A stretch of DNA of 64,000 nt from Bradyrhizobium iriomotense. GTDB lineage: Bacteria; Pseudomonadota; Alphaproteobacteria; Rhizobiales; Xanthobacteraceae. The notes beneath the pieces were generated by a model, which was not told where the DNA came from, searched no databases, and worked only from the letters and a program-made list of their open reading frames with translations. The translations under genes were made by a program, and so were the position numbers. The DNA is taken from the NCBI RefSeq assembly GCF_018129405.1, contig NZ_JAFCLP010000001.1:62001-126000 (forward strand), given 5' to 3'. This document shows, one piece after another, positions 16,118 to 23,640 of this stretch (its first letter is position 1; the number at the start of each line of letters is the position of its first letter).

Positions 16118-16271
16118 CCCTTCGGCCCGAGCGGCGCCATTTCCAGCGTGCTACCGGGGACTAGCAAATTCAAACGATTGGACATACCCTTTGGGTGCAT
16201 TAGCTGAACGAGGGCAGCGCGCTACATTGAGAATCATCGAGCGGGCGTAGAGTGCGACCACGACGGATGCA

Positions 16272-16895
16272 ATGAACGACAGCCAGAACACCTCTTGGCC
16301 TGCCATCATAGGAGACGTGCAAGCCGATTATCCCGAGCATTTCGACTGGGGCGCGCTGGCGGCGTTGCGGACGAAGTCGGTACCGGCTGCCGCGACCGAC
16401 GCGGCCGATGCCTCTTCGGGGCGCAGCGGCGCATTTCGGGCTGGCCGGACCTCTGCTCAAACCGTGCCGGCCGTCGTTAAGCCGGATTTTCAGCCTAGCA
16501 TTGAACCAACATCCTTACCGGTCGAACCCGCCACCGCAGCGGCAGGCGCGACCGATCCCGCGCCCGAGGCTCGTGCTACGCAGAGTGACGCCGGCCCGCT
16601 CTCAGGACCGCTTGCATCAGAGGACTCCATTGCAATCGGCCAAGGTCCATTGCCTCTCGTGACAATATGTCGGCCGCCACTCCCCTTGCCGGAAGACGGC
16701 ATTTTGCGGTTGCGATTTTCCGATGTCGGTGAACCAAGCGAACCGGGCGAACACCGCTCGCACTACGGACTTGTCGCAATTACACGAAGTGATCTCGCTG
16801 TCTGGAAGGCGTTTCCGGACGCGGTCTTCACGGTCATACAACCGTCGCCCTACTCGAACGCGACGATCTTCCGACTTGGGACTTTCGAGGTTTGA
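16272..16895 (+). CDS. hypothetical protein with Ala/Pro-rich middle
   Basis: 207 residues. A short N-terminal part (TSWPAIIGDVQADYPEHFDW) is joined by a low-complexity Ala/Pro/Ser/Thr region (about 38-115) to a C-terminal part containing ILRLRFSDVGEP, HYGLVAITRSD and FTVIQPSPYSNATIFRLG. No signal peptide and no recognised family. The ribosome site is weak. The last bases converge on the GH5 gene. Confidence 0.55.
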   Translation: MNDSQNTSWPAIIGDVQADYPEHFDWGALAALRTKSVPAAATDAADASSGRSGAFRAGRTSAQTVPAVVKPDFQPSIEPTSLPVEPATAAAGATDPAPEARATQSDAGPLSGPLASEDSIAIGQGPLPLVTICRPPLPLPEDGILRLRFSDVGEPSEPGEHRSHYGLVAITRSDLAVWKAFPDAVFTVIQPSPYSNATIFRLGTFEV

Positions 16896-16907
16896 CCGAC
16901 CAGCAGT

Positions 16908-16921
16908 CTCGCTAACGCGAG
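16908..16921. terminator. small hairpin between convergent genes
   Basis: CTCGC, four-base loop TAAC, GCGAG, right after the stop of the 207-residue gene and overlapping the stop of the GH5 gene. The stem is only 5 bp and no T-run follows, so this is weak support. Confidence 0.3.
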
Positions 16922-17937
16922 GGCGGGATCAGCGCCCGCAGGATGTCCGGCTTCCAGGCCTGGCGCGCGCTGTCGAAGGCCGCGAAATCATGGTCGAACT
17001 GCCAATAGGCCCATGACCAGCCTAGCCTGTCGGCGCTTCTCGCGACGTACGACAGGTATCGCGTGCGACTATCGGACGGCGCGCGCTCGTACACGCCGAA
17101 CTCACCGAGATAAGCCGGGCGCTTCTCCTTCTCAGCCCAGAGGCTCATCTTCCTGAAATCGGCCGCCGCCTTCGCTTCGTCGTCCTGCGAGCCCCAATCC
17201 AGCGGACCGATCCGCGAAAACGTCGGAGACCACGGCGCCCCCTGATGCGTAAACCGCAGGGGCGCATAATAGTGAAAGGTGACGATGAGATTCCGGTCGT
17301 CTGCCGGCAGAACCAGCTCGTCGACGGGATTGTCATCGGTGTTGAGAACGGCGGCAATGACCGGCCGCGCGGGATTGGTGCGACGGATGATGCCGAGGCA
17401 TTCGTTGAGCAGCGAATTCCACTCGGCCGACGTCATCTGTCCGCCCGGCTCGTTCAAGACCTCGAAGACAAGCTTCGGATACTTCCCGGTATAGCGCTCG
17501 GCGATCTGCCGCCAGAACGCCTTCAGCTTTTCCGCGCATCCAGCCACGTCGCTCTGGCAGACATGGGTATCGTGCTCGTCGAGAACGGGAATGAGATTGC
17601 GCGCGAGGACCTCCTCGATGACGGCATCGAGCCGCCTCAGGACGATCTCGTCCAGGACATTCCCCGGACCCATGAACTTGAAGCCGAAGAAATTGATCCT
17701 GACATGCGCGAACCCAGCCTTCTTGATGACCGTCAGATTGTCCAGGCGGAACGGGGCGTTCTGACCGCCTTCCCAGATCCCGTCATAGCCGAGAATGTTG
17801 ATGCCGCGCCCCAGTTTCGGCACGCCATAGGAAGCACCCTGCGCGGTGGCGAGAGATGACGAGCAGAGCGCCGCGAGGAAGAAGAAAGCTGCCGCGAGAT
17901 TGCGACTCTTCGGCCAGCGAGCACGGATGACGGTCAT
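16912..17937 (-). CDS. GH5-family glycoside hydrolase (cellulase-like), exported
   Basis: 341 residues with a signal peptide (basic start, core LAAAFFFLAALCSSSLATA, likely cleavage after ATAQ). The TIM-barrel hallmarks of family GH5 are present: HVRINFFGF, the acid/base glutamate E163 in VFEVLNEPGG, HYYAPLRFTHQG, and the nucleophile E279 in YLGEFGVY. It would cut beta-1,4-linked polysaccharide in the periplasm or outside. It lies 18 bases downstream of the Wzy-like gene on the same strand, and is the sort of glycanase often found inside cellulose or exopolysaccharide clusters, trimming or releasing polymer. Confidence 0.9.
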   Translation of the reverse strand: MTVIRARWPKSRNLAAAFFFLAALCSSSLATAQGASYGVPKLGRGINILGYDGIWEGGQNAPFRLDNLTVIKKAGFAHVRINFFGFKFMGPGNVLDEIVLRRLDAVIEEVLARNLIPVLDEHDTHVCQSDVAGCAEKLKAFWRQIAERYTGKYPKLVFEVLNEPGGQMTSAEWNSLLNECLGIIRRTNPARPVIAAVLNTDDNPVDELVLPADDRNLIVTFHYYAPLRFTHQGAPWSPTFSRIGPLDWGSQDDEAKAAADFRKMSLWAEKEKRPAYLGEFGVYERAPSDSRTRYLSYVARSADRLGWSWAYWQFDHDFAAFDSARQAWKPDILRALIPPSR

Positions 17938-17955
17938 CTGCTTCCATTCCAGAGA

Positions 17956-19242
17956 CTAGAAATCTGTCTGTCGTACCGGTCTGCATGTCGCAAAGAAGAA
18001 CCCGACCAGCAGCACCGACGTGAACATCGTCGAGCGAAGGAATGTCGTTTCCGTGAAATTGGTCTGGAAGCTCAGGACGACAAATCCGATGATGAGGGCG
18101 CAGTGCGACCGATCGATCGACTGGGCGGAAATGAGATGCAGAACCTTGTTCGAGAACAGAAGGACGCTTGCCGTGAAGAGCATATAGCCCAGAAAGCCCG
18201 TTTCCATCAGGATCGCGATATAGCCGCTGTGATAGTTGTCGAGCACCCAGCCATGGTTCTGCTCAAAATAGTCGTAGATCGACGGAATCGTCCAGAAGCC
18301 GTTGATCCCGAAGCCGAGCAACGGCGCGTCGTCGAAATGGCTTATGGCGTAGTGCCAGATGAAGGTTCGCTCGGTGAAATCGATACTCGCGTCACCGATG
18401 TGGATCGCGTCATATCCGGTCGTGTAGAAATAGAGGAACAGCGCGCCGGCTGCCAGGCACATGACGAATGGCAGGACCGCATAGAGCCTCATGCAGGTGA
18501 CAGACCACATCGAGGTCACCAGCAGTGCGCAGGCGGCCAGGGCGACGGCACCGGCGCCTCGCGATTCCGAGGCAAGCACGCATGTCGACGCCAGAAGGAA
18601 TGTCGCGAGGAACGCCGGCCAGCTCTGCCCCCTCATCTTCAGGTAGCAGGCAAAGAACATCAGATAGGCGCCGACGAAGCCAAGCGTCTGCTTCGATTCA
18701 TAGATGCCCTGCCATTGACCGCTGTGCATCCAGCTGCGGTCGATCCCGATGTCGGGAACAGCGACCGCAAAGAAGGCCGATGCGGCGACCAGGACGAAGA
18801 GTCCAAGGGCCGTGGCTCCTACAATCTCATCGATGTCGATGCGCGTGACGAGACAGAATGCGCCGAAGGTCGTCATCGCAAGCGCCGCACTCTTCATCAG
18901 CGCCGCGACGTTCAGGCTGGACCAGAACACGGAGATGACGGCGAAACCGTAGAATGCGACCAGCACGATCAAATCGGGATTGAACTGCAAGCGCAGGCGC
19001 GGCCGCACGAATGCGCTCGCATAGATCAAGACGCCCCACATCAGGATCGCGACGGCCTGCTGCAGATAAGTCAACTCCGCCGGCAGCAGCCCGCTGTTGA
19101 GGGTGCCCATCGACGCAACGACGTTGATGGTGATCGAACAGCGGATTGCGGCCCTGGCAATCTTCTCGATGCCAACGCTGCGCGTCTGCCAGATCGCGCT
19201 CTCGGGTAACCCGGAGTCCGCATCGGTCTGTAGGCTGGCCAT
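17956..19242 (-). CDS. O-antigen ligase / Wzy-type polysaccharide polymerase
   Basis: 428 residues from ATG at 19242 (GGAAGG 7 bases before); a TTG seven codons upstream is less likely. It has about 11 or 12 hydrophobic segments and the large periplasmic loop with the family pattern DNYHSGYIAILMETGFLGY, plus LLGFGINGFW and ASESRGAGAVAL earlier. Such proteins join repeat units at the periplasmic face. It is probably cotranscribed with the GH5 gene. Polymerase and ligase cannot be told apart from sequence, but the Wzx- and Wzz-like neighbours favour polymerase. Confidence 0.87.
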   Translation of the reverse strand: MASLQTDADSGLPESAIWQTRSVGIEKIARAAIRCSITINVVASMGTLNSGLLPAELTYLQQAVAILMWGVLIYASAFVRPRLRLQFNPDLIVLVAFYGFAVISVFWSSLNVAALMKSAALAMTTFGAFCLVTRIDIDEIVGATALGLFVLVAASAFFAVAVPDIGIDRSWMHSGQWQGIYESKQTLGFVGAYLMFFACYLKMRGQSWPAFLATFLLASTCVLASESRGAGAVALAACALLVTSMWSVTCMRLYAVLPFVMCLAAGALFLYFYTTGYDAIHIGDASIDFTERTFIWHYAISHFDDAPLLGFGINGFWTIPSIYDYFEQNHGWVLDNYHSGYIAILMETGFLGYMLFTASVLLFSNKVLHLISAQSIDRSHCALIIGFVVLSFQTNFTETTFLRSTMFTSVLLVGFFFATCRPVRQTDF

Positions 19243-19324
19243 GAGCCGACCTTCCTTCAACACGGTTAATTGTTCGCTAGCGCAGGTTGATCGCCATTGT
19301 CCGAGCGCCGACGACCGCGAGACG

Positions 19325-19340
19325 TTAAGAATTCCGTAAC
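19325..19340. promoter_or_regulatory. CtrA-like half-site pair
   Basis: TTAA-GAATTCC-GTAAC matches the alphaproteobacterial CtrA consensus TTAA-N7-TTAAC with one mismatch. It lies in the divergent promoter region of the Wzy-like and CelD-like genes. A single site of this quality can arise by chance. Confidence 0.25.
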
Positions 19341-19471
19341 GATACGAACCGGGCTCGATGCGTTAATGCAAATCGTACCGCCTCGGTATCTCGATTGTCA
19401 CTCCCCTGCTATAAAACCTCGGTTCCGGCTCGATCGACCATTCCCGAGTGACATGATTTCCCTGGTCACGC

Positions 19472-20608
19472 ATGACGACGTCTAGCAATACGTTCGATAT
19501 CGCCGTCGAGCCGGCATTCGACTTTCTCGCTCCGGAATATGCAGAGCTGTTCGACGGTTCGGCCGCCACCGCCTTCCAGCATCCGCTCTGGCTGCACAGT
19601 CTCTACACCAGGCTCGCATCCCATGCCGGCGCGACCCCGCTGGCCGTCGTGGCTCGTCGCCGTGCGACCGGCGCCCTTGCGATGGTGCTGCCCTTGCTGC
19701 GGGTCCGGCGCGGCCCGATACGAACCGTCGAATTCGCGGACCTGCGCGTCTCCGACTATCTGGCGCCCGTTTGCAGCCCGCAGGTGTTTTCCGAGTTACT
19801 CAGAGATGCAGACGCATGCGCGGAGATCCGGCATCTCGTCCGCCCCTTCGATCTGCTCCGCATGACCAAGCTGCCGGACGGGCGGCTTCCGATCGAGAGC
19901 CTCCTGGACGCGCCCCGTCGGGTGGCGATGGACAGCAATGCCTATGCGACCGTTCTCGTCGCGCCATTCGAGCAATGGCGGGCCAGCGCGATGGATCGCT
20001 CCTACCAGAAGGAGCTCGCGAAGAAATATCGTCAGCTCCAGAAGAAAGGCGCGCTGAGCTTCTCATGCTGCGATGACAGCGCCTCGGTCCTGAACGCTCT
20101 GGACGTGATGCGGAAATTCCGCGGCCCGCGCTTCCAGTCGCAGGGTGATGGGGACCTGCTCCAGCGCCCCGAATATTACGACTTCTATTCCGACGTGGCG
20201 GTTCGCGGCCTCGGCTCCTTCGTGCGGCTCTATGCCATGAAGATGGATGGCGAGGTGATCGCCGCCGTGCTTGGATTGCACCACCGCGACAGCTTCCTCG
20301 TCATCATGAGCGCCTTCGACATCGCCGGCTACAAGAGCCAGTCGCTGGGCGCGCTGATGTTCGAGCAGGTGGCGAGGGATTGCATCGAGCGCGGGGATCA
20401 GATGCTCGACTTCACAATTGGCGACGAGCCGTACAAGAAACTGTTCGGCGCGCAGCCTTCGCCAATGTGGACCGTCACCCAGGCCGGCAGCACTGTGGGC
20501 GCCATATCGTTGTTCGCCCTGAAGCAGGCCCCCTGGCTCAAGCTGGCCGCCAAGCGAATGTCGGAGTTCAGGCTTCTGCCGACCCGCAGCACGACCCCCA
20601 CGCGCTGA
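19472..20608 (+). CDS. CelD/BcsL-type acyltransferase (GNAT fold)
   Basis: 378 residues, soluble. The C-terminal half is a BioF2-like GNAT acetyltransferase domain, ending with the family hallmark LDFTIGDEPYKKLFG near residues 311-325. The N-terminal half is a second, degenerate GNAT-like unit (FQHPLWLHSLY). Relatives occur in cellulose and exopolysaccharide clusters and are thought to acylate sugar units or precursors. It diverges from the Wzy-like gene, so the intergenic region at 19.24-19.47 kb holds both promoters. Confidence 0.85.
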   Translation: MTTSSNTFDIAVEPAFDFLAPEYAELFDGSAATAFQHPLWLHSLYTRLASHAGATPLAVVARRRATGALAMVLPLLRVRRGPIRTVEFADLRVSDYLAPVCSPQVFSELLRDADACAEIRHLVRPFDLLRMTKLPDGRLPIESLLDAPRRVAMDSNAYATVLVAPFEQWRASAMDRSYQKELAKKYRQLQKKGALSFSCCDDSASVLNALDVMRKFRGPRFQSQGDGDLLQRPEYYDFYSDVAVRGLGSFVRLYAMKMDGEVIAAVLGLHHRDSFLVIMSAFDIAGYKSQSLGALMFEQVARDCIERGDQMLDFTIGDEPYKKLFGAQPSPMWTVTQAGSTVGAISLFALKQAPWLKLAAKRMSEFRLLPTRSTTPTR

Positions 20609-20609
20609 G

Positions 20610-20636
20610 GCGCCGAGAGGTTCGGCTCTCAGGCGC
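20610..20636. terminator. hairpin between convergent genes
   Basis: GGCGCC-GAGAG pairs with CTCTC-GGCGC around a six-base GTTCGG loop with one bulged base. It lies between the stop of the CelD-like gene and the stop of the FAD oxidoreductase, overlapping the latter. T-runs are absent, so it may work only as a barrier or with Rho. Confidence 0.45.
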
Positions 20637-21852
20637 GCAGCGCGCTTCGCACTTGCGCGAGCCAACCTGGCTGCATCTGATCGACCCGATGGGTGATACT
20701 GCGCCGCAGGAAATGCAGGCGCCGCCGCACGTCCCAGCTGAGGTCGTTGCGGGATGTCAGCGCCTGCCGAAAGCGCGCCATCTTCAGCGACTGCTGGTCC
20801 GCCGCGATCTTGTCGGGATCGGAGTAGAACTGCGATACCTTCTCCGTGCCCATGCCCGCAGTTGCGAGCCAGCGCGGCGCATATACGGTGCAAAGACGCT
20901 CGACGTCGATCAGCAGGCGCGCGACGCCGGTGCCGGCTGCTGGACAGTTGGTCTGGAACGCGTCGCCGATGAGCACGATTCCGGGCTGGAGATGTCCTTC
21001 GACGACGGACAGGTCCATCACCCAGTTCTGGACCCGGTCCGTCACGCAGAAGTCGCCGAGGAAGTTCTGCAATCCCGGCAGCAACCGCAAGAGCGTTGCT
21101 TCCGTGTCCCGACGCAGGTCACGCATGACCGGATCGGTCGGATCGCGGAACATGAAGAGATTTGCCCGCATGCCCGCGCGCACCGGAAACAGGCTGAGAT
21201 AATCGACGCCGTCCGCTGTACGCTCGCCATAGCAGGTCAGCGCCTCGAAATCGAACGGCGCGCCATCGCGGCGGGCGATGGTGAAGCCGAACGAGACCGA
21301 ATGGCGCTCCGCCAGCACGCGCCGCCTGATGCCGAGCTTGTAGCCGAGCGCTCCCGCCATGCCCGTGGCCAGAACGACAAGGCGCGCATCGATGCGCCGT
21401 CCGGAAGCGAGCTCGAGATGCTGGACGTCGTCGCCAGAGGTGACCGTGGCGACCTCGTCGACGATCAGACTTGAGGAATCAGGTAACTGGCTGCGCGCCA
21501 TGGCAACGAGATCGGCATAGGGAAGCCCGTAAGCCCGGCCGACGGTGACATCGATCACCTTGCCTTCCCTGACATTGAGCACGCGGTCATAGCGGCAACC
21601 GGCGCTCGCGAGACCATCGATGAAACCGAGTCTGCGGAACAATTCCAGCTGATGGCCGCCGATCTTCTCCACCCGAAACTCGTCCGGAGGGACCGCACGC
21701 TTGTCGACCAGAGCGACACGATGCCCTGCCCGCGCGAGGACGGACGCCGCGAGCGATCCCGCAAGGCCGCCGCCGACGATCGCGATGTCCGCAGCGATCG
21801 TCGAAGTCTCCGCTGCCGCGATCGGCTCGGTCACGGTGCTATCCGCCGTCAT
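20629..21852 (-). CDS. FAD-dependent oxidoreductase (geranylgeranyl-reductase/halogenase-like fold)
   Basis: 407 residues from ATG at 21852 (GGGAG 7 bases before). The N-terminal Rossmann motif is IVGGGLAGSLAASVLARAG, followed by an acidic ribose contact in VALVDKR. A second FAD contact is VLIGDAFQTNCPAAGTG at about 300. This arrangement is shared by phenol hydroxylase-type and geranylgeranyl reductase-type enzymes. The C-terminus is short and basic with LTSRNDLSWDVRRRLHFL. Placement inside a polysaccharide locus suggests a modification enzyme for lipid carrier or sugar, but the substrate is unknown. Confidence 0.82.
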   Translation of the reverse strand: MTADSTVTEPIAAAETSTIAADIAIVGGGLAGSLAASVLARAGHRVALVDKRAVPPDEFRVEKIGGHQLELFRRLGFIDGLASAGCRYDRVLNVREGKVIDVTVGRAYGLPYADLVAMARSQLPDSSSLIVDEVATVTSGDDVQHLELASGRRIDARLVVLATGMAGALGYKLGIRRRVLAERHSVSFGFTIARRDGAPFDFEALTCYGERTADGVDYLSLFPVRAGMRANLFMFRDPTDPVMRDLRRDTEATLLRLLPGLQNFLGDFCVTDRVQNWVMDLSVVEGHLQPGIVLIGDAFQTNCPAAGTGVARLLIDVERLCTVYAPRWLATAGMGTEKVSQFYSDPDKIAADQQSLKMARFRQALTSRNDLSWDVRRRLHFLRRSITHRVDQMQPGWLAQVRSALRA

Positions 21853-22286
21853 GGTCCAGGCTCCCACAGTTAACGGTGGTTCCACGTGCAATTATCCCGC
21901 CTGATGTCGCATCGCAGGGCCAAACGCGATCATTTCCGGAGATCGAGGTTAACGGATCACCGAGATGATCCGTCCCGGCACGGCCCTTGCTCGGGATGAT
22001 CCACGAAACCCGACCTTCAATCCTGTCACGGTTCAACACATGACCGTTTTTCGTCAGATCAGCAGCCATCGCGCGGTGACGCGGCATCACGTCGCTTTCG
22101 ATTGCAGCCGGTCTCTGCTCTATCTGGGACAAAGGGGACGCAGATGTTTCACCGTGAAGCAGCAGCCGGCACCGGTCGCGGAAGCGAGGATTCCGCAAGC
22201 CGCGCATTAACACTCGCGGTTTCCTGGCATGCTAGGCTCTCATCACTCTCGCAACGGGCATTTTCGGGGGACGCCCCGTATCTTCA
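21853..22286. other. divergent promoter region with an 8-bp-arm palindrome
   Basis: 434 bases between the FAD oxidoreductase (leftward) and the Wzx-like flippase (rightward). It contains several GTTAAC motifs and the inverted repeat ACGGATCA-N6-TGATCCGT at 21952-21973, which looks like an operator. No gene is supported here. Confidence 0.45.
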
Positions 22287-23633
22287 ATGATCGCATCCAT
22301 TGTTCAGTTTCTGCGGCGTGACGTAACGCGCGGTGTCGTCGGGACCATCCTCCTCAAGGTTGGTAGCGGCGCGCTTGCATTTGCGTTGTTCTCGCTGGCG
22401 GCACGAACGATGTCGCCGGACGGGTTCGGGATCTTTGCGACCTGGCTCTCGGTTGCCCAGATCGCGGCGGTCGTGGGCTTGGTCGGGCAGGAATCGCTCC
22501 TGGTGCGCTTCCTGAACGAGTACCAGGTGCAAGATCGCCCCGATCTGACCAAGGGCGTGTTGCTATCGAGCTTGAAGATCTCGTCCCTCGCGATGCTGAT
22601 TGCGATCGGCGCGACAGCGATCATAGCGAGCATGAGAGGCGATGGGTGGCTGCTGATCGTTGCGGTGTCCGCCTACACCGCCGTGAGCGCAGGAGTGATG
22701 CTCGGCAGCCAGGTCGCACGTTCGCTGGTCAGTATTCTCATGGGAGAAGGAAACCGGGAATTCTTCTGGCGGGTCGGCGTTGTCCTGTTTCTGCTCGCCG
22801 TGTTGTTCGGCCACGGGCAGCTCGATCCTGCCGAACTGATCGCGGTGATGACGATTGCGATGTCGATTGGTCTGGTGACGCAGATCGTTGCAGTTGCACG
22901 TGCACTGCCGGATTTCCGCGGCACGGTGGCGCGGTCCGAGACGTCACGCTGGAGATCGAGCGCGCTTCATTTCTGGGTCGCGTCCATCCTGGAGGCGGCA
23001 AACCAGTATTTCGACGTCATCCTGGTCTACTGGATGCTCGATCCGGCAACCGCCGGAATCTATTTCGCCGCCTCGCGCCTCGCCAACATCTTCGCCATGC
23101 TGTCGGCTGCGCTGTACAGTTTCGGCGCGCGCCGCCTTCCTTCGCTGTACTTCAGCAAGAACCACCAGGAGTTCGAGCGGACGTTACAGCTGATGGCGGA
23201 AGTGACCGCGCTTTGCGTGGTCAGCGGACTGCTCCTGATCTGGGTCGGCGGCCCCCATCTTCTCAATCTGTTCGGACCTCATTTCGCGGCACAGCACTGG
23301 GTCCTGATCGTGCTCGCGATCGGAACGGCTTTCCAGGCGGCGGGCGGTCCATCTGCGGCGATCCTGCAGCTGACCGGCCACGAGCGCATCTATGTCCCCG
23401 TCGTCGCTGCCAACGTAGCGCTGCGGCTGGTCGGATTCCTCGTCCTGATTCCCTGGCTCGGCGTGCTTGGCGCTGCGATCTCGGCAACCGCCTCGCTGGC
23501 GCTCGCGACCATCGCGCTCAACATCCTCTGCCGGCGGCGAACCGGCGTGGATCCTTCCATTCTCGCGCTGTTGCGCTTCTCGGCATGGAAGCGCCGCGCC
23601 TATGCGGTCCGCGCTGCCGAGCCCGGCGAGTAG
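22287..23633 (+). CDS. Wzx-type oligosaccharide flippase
   Basis: 448 residues with about 12 hydrophobic segments spread through the protein, starting with FLRRDVTRGVVGTILLKVGS, the typical N-terminus of the MOP/Wzx superfamily. It would move lipid-linked repeat units from the cytoplasmic to the periplasmic face for the Wzy-like polymerase. It is transcribed alone and converges with the Wzc-like gene only 7 bases away; GCCGGT-CA-ACCGGC forms a small palindrome across the two stops. Confidence 0.9.
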   Translation: MIASIVQFLRRDVTRGVVGTILLKVGSGALAFALFSLAARTMSPDGFGIFATWLSVAQIAAVVGLVGQESLLVRFLNEYQVQDRPDLTKGVLLSSLKISSLAMLIAIGATAIIASMRGDGWLLIVAVSAYTAVSAGVMLGSQVARSLVSILMGEGNREFFWRVGVVLFLLAVLFGHGQLDPAELIAVMTIAMSIGLVTQIVAVARALPDFRGTVARSETSRWRSSALHFWVASILEAANQYFDVILVYWMLDPATAGIYFAASRLANIFAMLSAALYSFGARRLPSLYFSKNHQEFERTLQLMAEVTALCVVSGLLLIWVGGPHLLNLFGPHFAAQHWVLIVLAIGTAFQAAGGPSAAILQLTGHERIYVPVVAANVALRLVGFLVLIPWLGVLGAAISATASLALATIALNILCRRRTGVDPSILALLRFSAWKRRAYAVRAAEPGE

Positions 23634-23640
23634 GTGCCGG

